Shown in pieces: positions 1-8,692 of a stretch of 44,893 bases of DNA. The position numbers and the translations under genes were made by a program. Position 1 is the first letter of the stretch, and every line of letters begins with the position of its first letter. A model generated the notes under the pieces. That model made no database searches. It was not told the origin of the DNA and saw only the letters and a list, made by a program, of their open reading frames with translations. Origin of the DNA: Bacteroidota bacterium (lineage in GTDB: Bacteria; Bacteroidota; Bacteroidia; Chitinophagales; Chitinophagaceae). The stretch spans positions 1 through 44,893 of the forward strand of contig JABDBX010000009.1 of NCBI GenBank assembly GCA_013288445.1, given 5' to 3'.

Positions 1-1
1 A

Positions 2-646
2 AAGGCGGTGGTCCTTGTAGCCGGAATGCAGAAAGAGATAATCATTGTGAATGATTGTTCAAAAGACAATACAGAAGAAGCTATATTTTCTTACCAGGCG
101 GCCAATGCGGATATGCCCATCAGCTATTACAAGCACGAGGTAAATATGGGTAAGGGGGCTGCCCTGCATACCGGTATAAAAAAAGCTACCGGCGACTATG
201 TGATCATACAAGATGCCGACCTGGAATATGACCCCGAAGAATATAATGTTTTGCTGAAACCATTACTCGATGGGTTTGCAGATGTGGTTTATGGCTCCCG
301 GTTTATTGGGGGAAATCCGCACCGCATATTGTTTTTCTGGCATTCTATAGGCAACAGGTGGCTAACTACAGCATCCAATATGCTTACCAACCTAAACCTT
401 TCGGATATGGAGACCTGCTACAAGGTATTCAGGCGGGAGATCATACAGGACATAAAGCTGGAAGAAAAACGGTTTGGGTTTGAGCCGGAGGTTACCGCCA
501 AAATATCGCGCGTGCCTAAGGTGCGGATTTATGAAGTGGGTATATCCTATTACGGTCGCACCTACGAAGAGGGTAAAAAAATAGGCTGGCGCGATGCATT
601 CCGGGCGCTGTACTGCATAGTGAAGTACAATGTGTTTAAGAAGTAG
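2..646 (+). CDS. Glycosyltransferase family 2, 5' end missing
   Basis: The frame is open to the left window edge, so the GTG at base 8 is not the real start; the first beta-strand and its NxEEx-type motif lie outside. What remains resembles the DPM1/polyprenyl-phosphate sugar transferase group of GT-A enzymes: '[12 protein letters not shown]' (nucleotide-binding strand), '[11 protein letters not shown]', the metal-binding 'DADLEYDP' near residue 69 of the ORF, and '[11 protein letters not shown]' followed by the '[12 protein letters not shown]' block. There is no C-terminal membrane segment, so it is a soluble transferase that probably loads a sugar onto a lipid carrier. Donor and acceptor cannot be told from sequence. 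Confidence 0.85.
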   Translation, partial: KAVVLVAGMQKEIIIVNDCSKDNTEEAIFSYQAANADMPISYYKHEVNMGKGAALHTGIKKATGDYVIIQDADLEYDPEEYNVLLKPLLDGFADVVYGSRFIGGNPHRILFFWHSIGNRWLTTASNMLTNLNLSDMETCYKVFRREIIQDIKLEEKRFGFEPEVTAKISRVPKVRIYEVGISYYGRTYEEGKKIGWRDAFRALYCIVKYNVFKK

Positions 647-663
647 GTATGCTGAAACAATAG

Positions 664-1812
664 CTAAAACGGCTTGCCCGATGTGCCATTAATAACTGCG
701 TTGCGCAGCACAGGTACCGCATTCATTGTTTTAATGAAGAAGGATGTAAGGTGGTCTTTCCCAAAGTTGCTTTGCACTATGCGGCCTAAAGTGGTGCGCC
801 GTGAGAAATTGCTTTTCCAGGTAGCAGTGTACCTGCGCTCCATTCCCTGGCGGGTGGTGCCGCCTTTCAGGAACTCGTCTATTAGCCCGTGTGCTATCTT
901 GGCAGAATGAAAGGCCATACTCATCCCATTGCCACAAAGAGGTGTTATCATTCCTGCGGCATCGCCAAGCAGCAATACATGGTCCTGCACTTGCTCTTTC
1001 TTATCGAAGCTGATCTGCGATATGGCCACAGGCGACTGGTATAAGAACTCGGCTGTACTGAATATCTTGTTCAACCAGGGATTTTTCATCAGTACTTCTT
1101 GTTCCAGTCGCTTCATATCATTTCCGTTCTTGCGCAGGGTGGCGGCGGTGGTCAGGTAGCACATGCAGCATTTGCCATCCTCTATCTGCGATATGCCACA
1201 GTAGCCGTCTGTGTAGTTATGCAGCCCCACAACATCTTTAGGCCACGGATACCTTATGTGGTATTTAATGCCTACATAGTTATTCAGTGCGCCTGGCTTT
1301 TCTTTTATAAAGGATCGCTGCCATTTTACGTCTATATTGCTACGCTTGCCCCATGAACCACATACTACGCCCGCTGTGAAAACCTGCTCACCGGCAGTTA
1401 CAGTAAAAGAATTGCCGTCCCATTGCACATTATCGGCCCTTGTCCTGGTGAGTACTATGGCGCCTGCCTTTTGCGCGAGAGCGGCAAGAGCGGCATCAAG
1501 CATATATCTGCTGATGCCAAAGCCGCCTTGCGGCAATGCAGCCATCACTTCATTGCCTTTGTTGTCCGTTACCTGTACTTTGTTTATCACCGGTAGTTGC
1601 AGCCCGTCTATGTCCAGCCCCAGGCTTGCTATGAAGGGCTTACTTTCCATGCTTATGTATTCGCCACATACCTTGTGCCGCGGATAGCTGTCTTTTTCCA
1701 GCACCAGTACATGGTACTGCTTGCGGGCAAGCAATATAGCCAGCGAAAGACCAGCAAGTCCCCCGCCTACCACCACCACATCGTATGAATTGCTACTGCT
1801 CATTGCTTGCAC
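664..1812 (-). CDS. FAD-dependent oxidoreductase, geranylgeranyl-reductase-like
   Basis: A 382-aa flavoprotein of the group that includes geranylgeranyl reductases and FAD monooxygenases. The N-terminus carries the dinucleotide-binding fold 'VVVVGGGLAGLSLAILLA' (residues about 12-29), then 'LEKDSYPRHKVCGEYIS', typical of that group, and a later 'LLLGDAAGMITPLCGNGMSMA' block that contacts FAD. The start could be base 1812 or, more likely, the internal Met (MSSSNSYD) at 1803; either overlaps the end of the upstream methyltransferase gene, which points to translational coupling. It is the last gene of a three-gene operon after a type III PKS and a methyltransferase, so it probably oxidises or reduces the polyketide product. 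The substrate is unknown. Confidence 0.85.
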   Translation of the reverse strand: MQAMSSSNSYDVVVVGGGLAGLSLAILLARKQYHVLVLEKDSYPRHKVCGEYISMESKPFIASLGLDIDGLQLPVINKVQVTDNKGNEVMAALPQGGFGISRYMLDAALAALAQKAGAIVLTRTRADNVQWDGNSFTVTAGEQVFTAGVVCGSWGKRSNIDVKWQRSFIKEKPGALNNYVGIKYHIRYPWPKDVVGLHNYTDGYCGISQIEDGKCCMCYLTTAATLRKNGNDMKRLEQEVLMKNPWLNKIFSTAEFLYQSPVAISQISFDKKEQVQDHVLLLGDAAGMITPLCGNGMSMAFHSAKIAHGLIDEFLKGGTTRQGMERRYTATWKSNFSRRTTLGRIVQSNFGKDHLTSFFIKTMNAVPVLRNAVINGTSGKPF

Positions 1813-2497
1813 AAATAAGGAAACGAAATGCCCATTGCCATTTAATATTGTATTGCCGAATGCCCGCCGCCGATAGCAGCTTTATCCAGTCCTTCCTGAT
1901 GAATGCCCGCTTTACCGACAAAGGCGCATCATTCTTCACAAGATAAGATTTGAAAAAGTATTTGGTTATAAACCTTATGGAGTGGTAGGCAATAGGGTGA
2001 CGCTGCAGGTCATTGATAAAAAAGCCGACCCGGCTGTTATTTTTCATCCATTGCAGTTGCTTTACCAGCCGTTCATCTGTAAAGTGATGGCAAAAGAGGG
2101 ATGAAAATACAATATCGGGCTTATTGCCCGGCCACTTTACATGATGGTAGTCGCTGCATATCCATTCCACATTGTCCATAGTGTTTTGCTGCGCAAACCT
2201 GATGCACTCCGCCTTTATGTCTATACCTATAAAAGTTGCGGGGCACTTCCGTTTTTTTAAAAACTTATCTAAGGCTCTAAGGTTATCGCCGCCACCACAG
2301 CCTATTTCGGCAATGAGTAATGGCTGGTTCTTATTTACTTTGTCTAAGAAGAATGCAATGCCGTTGCAGGTAACATTATGCCCTCCAAGAAAAGAACTGA
2401 TTGTGTTTATTTCCTGCATATTCAGCAGTATATCTTCAAAAGCTATGTTGTCGCCGTCTAAGAGCTCCTTCTCGTATGACCGTTGCTGCAGGCTCAT
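1793..2497 (-). CDS. Class I SAM-dependent methyltransferase
   Basis: A 234-aa protein with the Rossmann-type methyltransferase core: motif I 'LLIAEIGCGGGDNLRAL' (glycine loop about residues 64-70), an acidic 'FIGIDIKAECI' strand that would hold the SAM ribose, 'VEWICSDYHHV' and 'PDIVFSSLFCHHF' as the later core motifs. Its start overlaps the stop of the upstream type III PKS gene by 4 bases (ATGA), and its own end overlaps the downstream oxidoreductase. This tight coupling suggests it O- or C-methylates the polyketide made by the first gene. That role is inferred from gene order only. Confidence 0.85.
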   Translation of the reverse strand: MSLQQRSYEKELLDGDNIAFEDILLNMQEINTISSFLGGHNVTCNGIAFFLDKVNKNQPLLIAEIGCGGGDNLRALDKFLKKRKCPATFIGIDIKAECIRFAQQNTMDNVEWICSDYHHVKWPGNKPDIVFSSLFCHHFTDERLVKQLQWMKNNSRVGFFINDLQRHPIAYHSIRFITKYFFKSYLVKNDAPLSVKRAFIRKDWIKLLSAAGIRQYNIKWQWAFRFLICASNEQ

Positions 2498-3585
2498 ATT
2501 ATGGTCAGTATTACACTCTCCATAGTAAGGCCAGGTCCAAAGGCAGCGGCAAAAATATGCGCATCGTTTTCATCGCCCGATTTGTTCCATATTTGTTGCA
2601 GCACAAATAAGACGGTTGCGGAAGACATATTGCCATAGTTTCTCAAAATGTCGTAGGAAATTGCCAGGTCCTCATCGGCCAGCATTAAGCCCTTACCTAT
2701 AGCCTGCAATATTCGCTTTCCGCCGGGGTGTATGCACCAGTGCTTTATTTCATCGTTTGTATATCCAGCCTTGGCTATCGCCCTGTCTTTTAGTGGCCCT
2801 ATGTCGGCCCGGAATATCTCCGGCACATCGGCAGACAGCGTCATAACAAAGCCGGTGGGAGATATACTCCACGTCATACTGTCTTTGGCGTCTTTTAATA
2901 CTTCGGAGTAAAAGCTATCAATATGGATTCCTTTGTTAGCGTCCTGGTCACCACAAACCAGTACCGCAGCAGAGCCATCGCCAAACAGCAGTGGGGCAGT
3001 GATCGTATCTTCTGAAAATATTTTCTGAAAGTGCAGGCTGCATAATTCTGTGCATACCACCAGCACCTTAGATGCAGGTGTTGCGTTCACAATATCATTG
3101 GCCATTTTCAGCCCGTGAATGGCTGCGTAGCACCCCATAAAGTTTATGGCCGTCCGCACAGTATCCGGCTTCAGCCCCATTGCTTCCATGAGTTGCAACT
3201 CCAGGCCCGGCGCGCTCATGCCGGTGCAGCTTACTGTAATAAGGTGTGTTATTTCATCCTTGCCTATAACCCCGTCTATACACTTTTCGGCAGACCTCAA
3301 CGATAGTGGTAAGGCGTATTTGTGAAACCATTTCATCCGGTGGGTCAGATCGGGGAAGGGCTCCAGGTCGGCAGATTTGGGAAAAAATTCCCATTCGCCA
3401 ACGGGTAAAGTAAAATCTGGGATCACAGAATACCGGTTGTCTATACCGCTGTGATTGTATAGATAGCTGAGTATTCTTTTTTCCTTCTCGCCAGCGCCAT
3501 AAGCGCCCTCCATAAACTCCAGCAGGTGCTGTTGTGTATGCTTGTATTGCGGTACTTCGGTAGCTATAGAAATTATTTTCGCCAC
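2494..3585 (-). CDS. Type III polyketide synthase
   Basis: A 363-aa chalcone-synthase-like enzyme of normal family length. The catalytic triad can be placed by alignment to plant chalcone synthase: Cys152 in 'INFMGCYAAIHGLK', His286 in 'CIHPGGKRIL' and Asn319 in 'NYGNMSSATVLFVL'. 'VSCTGMSAPGLELQL' before the active site and 'GPGLTMESVIL' at the C-terminus are also family hallmarks. These homodimeric enzymes condense an acyl-CoA starter with malonyl-CoA units and cyclise the chain to pyrones or resorcinols. It heads an overlapping operon with a methyltransferase and a flavoprotein, which suggests a tailored small aromatic or pyrone lipid. Starter unit and chain length cannot be read from sequence. 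Confidence 0.92.
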   Translation of the reverse strand: MAKIISIATEVPQYKHTQQHLLEFMEGAYGAGEKEKRILSYLYNHSGIDNRYSVIPDFTLPVGEWEFFPKSADLEPFPDLTHRMKWFHKYALPLSLRSAEKCIDGVIGKDEITHLITVSCTGMSAPGLELQLMEAMGLKPDTVRTAINFMGCYAAIHGLKMANDIVNATPASKVLVVCTELCSLHFQKIFSEDTITAPLLFGDGSAAVLVCGDQDANKGIHIDSFYSEVLKDAKDSMTWSISPTGFVMTLSADVPEIFRADIGPLKDRAIAKAGYTNDEIKHWCIHPGGKRILQAIGKGLMLADEDLAISYDILRNYGNMSSATVLFVLQQIWNKSGDENDAHIFAAAFGPGLTMESVILTII

Positions 3586-3792
3586 AAATATTAAGTCAGA
3601 GTTCTAAAAAGGTTTGGAACTTAATATTAAGTATAAAAAATCATACCCCGATGCCGATGGGCAATATTAATAGCGATGAAATGGGAAGAATTACGGACTA
3701 AATGGTTGCATTTCATTTATTTATCTGAAAGCGCTATCCAATTTTGCTAAAAAATGAACATTACAGTAACTTTACAACACAAGACGTAATTT

Positions 3793-3990
3793 ATGAACAT
3801 CAGCTTCACGGAAAAACAGCAAAATTACATCTCGATGCAGTTGTCAAGTGGCGATTTTCAAAACGCATCAGAAGTAGTGCGCGATGCCTTGCGCCTGCAT
3901 GAACTCTACAGAAACCGCATGTTGGAAGAGTTGCGTAGCGAAATAGCCAAAGGATGGAATGGCCCGGCAAGTAAGCGTAAATTGAAGTAA
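3793..3990 (+). CDS. ParD-like antitoxin without a visible toxin
   Basis: A 65-aa ribbon-helix-helix protein of the ParD/CopG group. The first beta-strand 'MNISFTEKQQNYISMQLSSG' and the helix 'FQNASEVVRDALRLHE' match the family pattern (strand that dimerises and binds DNA, then the SEVVRDALR helix). A ParD partner is normally followed within a few bases by parE, but the next gene is a convergent DUF2335 gene only 9 bases away and no RelE/ParE-like frame is present on either side. It is therefore an orphan antitoxin, or a repressor recruited elsewhere. Confidence 0.8.
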   Translation: MNISFTEKQQNYISMQLSSGDFQNASEVVRDALRLHELYRNRMLEELRSEIAKGWNGPASKRKLK

Positions 3991-3999
3991 AATATTAGA

Positions 4000-4428
4000 T
4001 TAGTGGTTATTATGTTTAGCTGCGCTTTTATCTTTAGCAATAAAAACTGCGGCTAATCCTACAATTACCGAAACTGCAATGCCGGCAGCTTGTGTAGGAT
4101 ACCCCAAAATAAGGCAGTATGTACATAATCCGACAACTAACAAGACGGATAAAATAGCTAACATCTGCCCAATCCTAAATGTATCAATGTCTCTTTTGTG
4201 TTGTTCGTGTTGGTTTGAAATAACCTGTATTTCGGCTGCATGCCTTGAAGCTTGCTCTTTTTCAGCCATCAGCATTATTCTTTCAGCAAATCCAGGTTGT
4301 ATTTTGTTATATTTTTCAAGCGTAATCGGGTCGGGAAGGGGGCCAATATGTTGGTGGGTAAATATTGCGGTTGCAGATTGTTGTTCTGATGGTTTATTTT
4401 CTGTTTGTTCCGGGTTGTTCCATTCCAT
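4000..4428 (-). CDS. DUF2335 membrane protein
   Basis: A 142-aa protein with the layout of DUF2335: a polar N-terminus, the conserved 'GPLPDPITLEKYNKIQPGFAERIMLMAEKEQASRH' region (about residues 29-63, where 'GPLP', 'PG.AERI' and 'MAE' are the recognisable parts), then two hydrophobic segments near 87-107 and 113-131 and a basic tail. Function of the family is not established. The small gene 4394-4657 overlaps its start by 35 bases on the same strand, so the two are probably translated as a pair. The region is AT-rich compared with the flanking core genes, in line with acquired DNA. Confidence 0.75.
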   Translation of the reverse strand: MEWNNPEQTENKPSEQQSATAIFTHQHIGPLPDPITLEKYNKIQPGFAERIMLMAEKEQASRHAAEIQVISNQHEQHKRDIDTFRIGQMLAILSVLLVVGLCTYCLILGYPTQAAGIAVSVIVGLAAVFIAKDKSAAKHNNH

Positions 4429-4657
4429 TTTTCAAAGTGTTGAATGAAGATATTATATCGCTGTTTACCTTTAAAAAATCAGCTTTTATATTGTCCCAAT
4501 CGACCTGCAAGCCATCTACATTTGTCAAAGAGGTTCTGATCTTTAAACTTCCAAATAGGTCAGAAAGGCTTTGCCGGTTACCCGGAAAAGGGAACAAATT
4601 AAACCCATTAAGAAAGCCTTCAGTTAATATATGCGTTTTGCTTTGTGCTGCTTTCAT
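4394..4657 (-). CDS. Small hypothetical protein upstream of DUF2335
   Basis: An 87-aa protein that I do not recognise. It has no signal peptide or membrane segment and is mildly mixed in charge, with a 'LFPFPGNRQSLSDLFGSLKIR' stretch and a predicted helical C-terminus. It overlaps the DUF2335 gene by 35 bases in another frame, and a perfect TAnnTTTG motif (TACCTTTG, minus strand) lies just before its start, so it is probably the first gene of a two-gene transcript. It may be a soluble partner of the DUF2335 membrane protein; this is inference from context. Confidence 0.6.
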   Translation of the reverse strand: MKAAQSKTHILTEGFLNGFNLFPFPGNRQSLSDLFGSLKIRTSLTNVDGLQVDWDNIKADFLKVNSDIISSFNTLKNGMEQPGTNRK

Positions 4658-4661
4658 AAAA

Positions 4662-4669
4662 CAAAGGTA
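4662..4669 (-). promoter_or_regulatory. -7 box TACCTTTG for the DUF2335 pair
   Basis: The minus strand reads TACCTTTG four bases before the ATG at 4657, an exact match to the Bacteroidota TAnnTTTG -7 element. No clear -33 TTTG was found at the usual spacing. If used, the transcript would be nearly leaderless. Confidence 0.35.
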
Positions 4670-4717
4670 TAAAGATTTTTGGGTATATATTTTGAGCTAT
4701 TGGTAATCGAAAAATAA

Positions 4718-5524
4718 TTATAAACTAATAGTGCTTAAAATTTCTTTTGCATACTTATCGGAATTACCATATCGGGGTCTTTTTGCAACAACCATTTTTA
4801 TGTCATTATAAATACCGCAATATTCAATATTTTCATTCGTATTTGGTAAACTCTTTAAAGATAATAAACTATTCAAAAAAGGTTTTGCCCAATGATAATT
4901 TGTAAGGAATATGCAATAGTCTGGTTTTAGTTCTTCTAATTCTATCTGAAATAATTCTAGTGCTCCTTTTTGTTGAAATGCTTGTTCAGTACCGTCAGGG
5001 TTTGCTCCTTCAGAAGGAGCTATCTTGTATAAATTGCTCCAAACCATTTTTGAAGTCCATTCTATACTTTTTCTTCCGTTTTCAAACTTACAATGATCGC
5101 AAATAACTTTGTAAACCACGTTCCAAAAGAAAGATCGGTATGCATAATAGGTGCTATGTTTGTAATAATCTTGAATTTCTTTTTCGCACGAGTTGAAATA
5201 GCTTTTGCACCATCTTATCTTTACCCAATCAAGAGGAGAATGTTTTGAATGATGATGATTAGAGTAAAATAAAGAATGATCAATTAATTTTTTGAATTCA
5301 TTTGTAGAGTTATTAACTGAAAATGCCGCTGGCCAACCATTTACAGCTTGTCCATAAAATAAAAATGTTCCTTTTCGTTGTTCTTTATAACCGAATTGAG
5401 GATAAAATAAGCAATAGTCCTTCGTATTATCGGGGTAGTAATTCAATACATTTTCACTAAACTTTTGAACATTATCAAAAAGGCATTTATCGTATTTCTC
5501 CGACAGCTTATTGTATGTTTCCAT
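4718..5524 (-). CDS. Hypothetical protein, possible uracil-glycosylase-like fold
   Basis: A 268-aa soluble protein that I cannot assign firmly. 'TFLFYGQAVNGWPAAF' near residue 54 resembles the 'hGpxpNGW' style first motif seen in uncharacterised uracil-DNA-glycosylase-like proteins, and 'LKPDYCIFLTNYHWAKPFL' plus 'MVVAKRPRYG' could be the later strand motifs of that fold; this is a weak, by-eye resemblance. The gene is rich in Asn, Lys, Tyr and AT-ending codons, unlike dxs five bases upstream on the same strand, so it was probably acquired and sits in the dxs transcript by chance. No partner gene is evident. Confidence 0.5.
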   Translation of the reverse strand: METYNKLSEKYDKCLFDNVQKFSENVLNYYPDNTKDYCLFYPQFGYKEQRKGTFLFYGQAVNGWPAAFSVNNSTNEFKKLIDHSLFYSNHHHSKHSPLDWVKIRWCKSYFNSCEKEIQDYYKHSTYYAYRSFFWNVVYKVICDHCKFENGRKSIEWTSKMVWSNLYKIAPSEGANPDGTEQAFQQKGALELFQIELEELKPDYCIFLTNYHWAKPFLNSLLSLKSLPNTNENIEYCGIYNDIKMVVAKRPRYGNSDKYAKEILSTISL

Positions 5525-5529
5525 GAATG

Positions 5530-7458
5530 TTATATTGCACTCTCTTCGATAACATTCACCCCTGCCATCTCCCTCACAGCATCGGCAATGCCTTTGGCGT
5601 CATAGCCACATTCGCGGTGCAGTTCTTCCGGCTTGCCGTGTTCTACGATTCGGTCAGGGATGCCCAGCATCTTTACTTCTGGCGTATAATTATGCGCGGC
5701 CATAAATTCCAGTACGGCGCTGCCAAAGCCACCAACTACCGTTCCGTCTTCTACGGTAATGATCTTGTGGTAGCGTTGGGCTACCTCATGCAGCATCGGC
5801 TCATCAAGCGGCTTTACAAAGCGCATGTCGTAGAGGGCCGGGAAAATATCTTCGGTAGCCAGCATTTTGCAGGCAGATACCGCAAAGTTACCGGGATGGC
5901 CTATGGTGAGAATGGCAATCTCCTGTCCATCGCATATTTTGCGGCCGGTGCCTATCTTTATTTTTTCAAACGGGGTGCGCCACTGTGGCATCACGCCCTG
6001 TCCGCGTGGGTAGCGGATCACGAATGGCACATTTGTTTCGGGCAGTTGCGCCGTGTACATAAGGTTGCGCAGCTCCGATTCGTTCATTGGCGCGCTCACT
6101 ACCATATTGGGTATGCACCGCATAAAAGGGATATCGTATGCTCCATGGTGCGTAGGCCCGTCATCGCCCACCAGGCCTGCCCTGTCTAAGCAAAAGACAA
6201 CAGGCAGCTTCTGTATGGCCACATCATGCACCACCATATCATATCCGCGCTGCATAAAACTGCTGTATATGTTGCAGAATACCTTTAACCCCTGTGTAGC
6301 AAGCCCTGCGCTGAGGGTTACTGCATGTTGCTCGGCAATACCTACATCTATTGCACGGTCGGGCATCAGGTCCATCATAAACTTCAGGGAGCTGCCCGAC
6401 GGCATAGCCGGGGTAATGCCCATAATAAGCGGGTTCTTCTCGGCCAGTTCTATTATAGTGTGCCCGAAAACATCCTGGTATTTTGGAGGCTCAGGGACTA
6501 AGGATATTTTTTTGTTGATCTTCCCGGTTATCTTATCGAACGTTCCTGGGGCGTGCCACAGTGTCTGGTCTTGCTCTGCCAACTCGTAGCCCTTGCCTTT
6601 TACAGTTTTTATGTGCAGGAGCTTTGGGCCGGGTATGTCGTGCAGCCCCTTCAGGGTTTCCGTCAGTTTCAGCACATTATGCCCGTCAATGGGCCCGAAA
6701 TAACGGAGACCCAACGCCTCAAAAAGATTGCTGCTTTTAGACACCACGCCTTTCAACCCCGCTTCCACCTTCGATGCCAGCCGCTGGAAATCCTTTGTAG
6801 GCAGCTTGCCCAGCATGTTCCACACATCGTCACGGAATCGGTTGTAGGTGTGGGAGGTGGTAATATCGGTAAGGTATTCTTTAAGGGCGCCCACGTTGGG
6901 GTCGATTGACATATTATTGTCATTCAGGATTATGAGCACATTGGCACCACTCACGCCCGCATGGTTCAGCGCCTCAAAAGGCAGCCCAGCCGTCATAGCG
7001 CCATCGCCTATTACTGCTATATGCCTGCGGTGTTCTTCGCCCTTATACTTTGAAGCAATGGCCATGCCCAATGCAGCAGAAATAGATGTAGAGGAATGCC
7101 CAACGCCAAAAGTATCATAAATACTTTCGCTGCGCTTAGGGAACCCGCTAATGCCGCCATACTTTCGGTTGGTATGAAACACGCTGCGCCTGCCAGTAAG
7201 AATTTTATGCCCATAAGCCTGGTGGCCTACGTCCCAAACCAATTGGTCATCTGGTGTATTATATACGTAATGCAGCGCCACGGTAAGCTCCACTACACCC
7301 AGGCTGGCGCCAAAGTGCCCGCCATGCACGCTCACGCAGTCTATAATAAACTGCCTCAATTCATCACAAACCTGCTGAAGCTGGTTTTTACCAAGCTTTT
7401 TAAGGTCATCCGGTGTATTTATCTGGCTAAGCAGCGGCCCTGCAGCAATTTCTTCCAT
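5530..7458 (-). CDS. dxs: 1-deoxy-D-xylulose-5-phosphate synthase
   Basis: A 642-aa thiamine-diphosphate enzyme, the first committed step of the MEP isoprenoid pathway (pyruvate plus glyceraldehyde 3-phosphate to DXP). The ThDP motif is clear: 'IGDGAMTAGLPFEALNHAG' (GDG at 151-153) followed by 'LIILNDNNMSI'. Also visible are 'SVHGGHFGASLGVVELT' at the N-terminus, 'DVGHQAYGHKILTGR', the transketolase-like central 'GIAEQHAVTLSAGLA' and the 'YPRGQGV' region. Length is normal and the 'MEEIAAGPLLSQIN' start is natural. It stands alone rather than with other MEP genes, and is preceded by a TATTTTTG -7 box. Confidence 0.97.
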   Translation of the reverse strand: MEEIAAGPLLSQINTPDDLKKLGKNQLQQVCDELRQFIIDCVSVHGGHFGASLGVVELTVALHYVYNTPDDQLVWDVGHQAYGHKILTGRRSVFHTNRKYGGISGFPKRSESIYDTFGVGHSSTSISAALGMAIASKYKGEEHRRHIAVIGDGAMTAGLPFEALNHAGVSGANVLIILNDNNMSIDPNVGALKEYLTDITTSHTYNRFRDDVWNMLGKLPTKDFQRLASKVEAGLKGVVSKSSNLFEALGLRYFGPIDGHNVLKLTETLKGLHDIPGPKLLHIKTVKGKGYELAEQDQTLWHAPGTFDKITGKINKKISLVPEPPKYQDVFGHTIIELAEKNPLIMGITPAMPSGSSLKFMMDLMPDRAIDVGIAEQHAVTLSAGLATQGLKVFCNIYSSFMQRGYDMVVHDVAIQKLPVVFCLDRAGLVGDDGPTHHGAYDIPFMRCIPNMVVSAPMNESELRNLMYTAQLPETNVPFVIRYPRGQGVMPQWRTPFEKIKIGTGRKICDGQEIAILTIGHPGNFAVSACKMLATEDIFPALYDMRFVKPLDEPMLHEVAQRYHKIITVEDGTVVGGFGSAVLEFMAAHNYTPEVKMLGIPDRIVEHGKPEELHRECGYDAKGIADAVREMAGVNVIEESAI

Positions 7459-7482
7459 GCACTCAATTGGGGTAATAACTTA

Positions 7483-7490
7483 CAAAAATA
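7483..7490 (-). promoter_or_regulatory. -7 box TATTTTTG upstream of dxs
   Basis: On the minus strand TATTTTTG lies 24 bases before the dxs start codon and matches TAnnTTTG exactly. The area is AT-rich, so a chance match is possible; no clear -33 partner was identified. Confidence 0.35.
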
Positions 7491-7685
7491 AATAAAATAA
7501 TAACGCTCCGGTAATATATTAGAAAAACGAAGGTTTAGCGGTATGAGGCAATTATGACCGAAGACTTATTACCAGTATTTCTCTTTATACTTAACAAACT
7601 TGCCTACGTATCACAAATTCAATTTCTGTTATTACAAAAATAATAAAAAAGATTCATCCGGTATCTTAAAAACTCCTTAACCAGT

Positions 7686-7693
7686 TACCTTTG
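7686..7693 (+). promoter_or_regulatory. -7 box TACCTTTG upstream of the CPBP protease
   Basis: TACCTTTG is an exact TAnnTTTG match 17 bases before the ATG at 7711, which would leave a leader of about ten bases. The -33 region lacks a good TTTG, so support rests on the -7 box and position only. Confidence 0.4.
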
Positions 7694-7710
7694 CCGTTAA
7701 TTAAAGTTAA

Positions 7711-8673
7711 ATGAAGTATTTCCGCGCATATCCCTGGATGTTGCAATTATTGTTGTTTGCAGTGATAATCTTCACAATGATGGGCTTCATAAGCTTTATG
7801 GTCATCACCTTACTCTCTAAGCTCACACCTTTTACTTTAGCTCAAATAACGGTAATAGACGAGCATAGCCCGGTTTCGCTGGTCAACACAGCACTTATTG
7901 TCCAGGGCGTGTTTAGCCTCTTTGTTTTCTTAGCGCCCGCCGGGTTGTTCGCCTACCTTGCCCACCCCGAACCATTACCTTACCTGGGCTTGCGTGCACC
8001 GGGCAAAAAAATACAATTGCTTCTTGTAATACTTATCATGCTTGGCGCCATTCCGGTATTGGAAATGATAGGGGGCTTAATCAGCCGGATCAACTTTGGG
8101 GCGGACGTAAAGGCAAGCCAGGAGGCAAATGACCAGATGCAGAATGCCTTCCTGAATATGCCCGATTTTACATCTTTCCTTAGGGTTTTTATTATCATGG
8201 CCATTGTGCCCGCCCTGGGCGAAGAAATGTTTTTCAGGGGTGTATTGCTTCGCTTCGCTAAAAAACGCATGCGCAGCATGGTATTCCCCATATTGTTTAC
8301 GGCATTGGTATTTGCGGCCGCGCATTCCAATGTTTATGGCTTATTGTCTATTTTCTTAGCTGGTATCTTGCTCGCTGTTATTTACAATCTCACCGGCTCG
8401 CTTTGGTGCAGCATTGTGGCGCACCTGGTGTTTAATGGCTCACAGATAGTTCTTGCCTATGCCGGTGGGAATAACGCCACAAGCAAGGCTATGGCCGATA
8501 GCAGCGCGGTTCCATACTACCTTGCCGCAGCCGGGGCGGTTGTTTTCGGTATTTCCTTTTATTTTTTGCTGAAAAACAAGACCCCCCTGCCCACTAACTG
8601 GACCGATGACTTTCCGCCCGAGGAGCCGACAGACGGGGCCGATGGGAATTGGGACTTTATGGCTAAAAGTTAA
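7711..8673 (+). CDS. CPBP-family intramembrane metalloprotease
   Basis: A 320-aa polytopic membrane protein of the CAAX protease/bacteriocin-processing (ABI, CPBP) family. The diagnostic motif 'ALGEEMFFRGVLLR' gives the paired glutamates 171-172 and Arg176; the second motif is 'AAAHSNVYGLLSIFLAGILLAVIY' with its His, and a third His lies in 'SIVAHLVFN'. About seven to eight hydrophobic segments span residues 10-290, followed by an acidic cytoplasmic tail. Its target in this organism is unknown. It is followed after 19 bases by cdsA on the same strand, so the two may share a transcript. Confidence 0.9.
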   Translation: MKYFRAYPWMLQLLLFAVIIFTMMGFISFMVITLLSKLTPFTLAQITVIDEHSPVSLVNTALIVQGVFSLFVFLAPAGLFAYLAHPEPLPYLGLRAPGKKIQLLLVILIMLGAIPVLEMIGGLISRINFGADVKASQEANDQMQNAFLNMPDFTSFLRVFIIMAIVPALGEEMFFRGVLLRFAKKRMRSMVFPILFTALVFAAAHSNVYGLLSIFLAGILLAVIYNLTGSLWCSIVAHLVFNGSQIVLAYAGGNNATSKAMADSSAVPYYLAAAGAVVFGISFYFLLKNKTPLPTNWTDDFPPEEPTDGADGNWDFMAKS

Positions 8674-8692
8674 CGCATATCTTTACATCTAA

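Noticed and set aside
5527-6189. 220-aa ORF antisense to dxs
   Set aside because: Composition is typical of an antisense shadow (many His, Arg and Cys) and dxs is certain.
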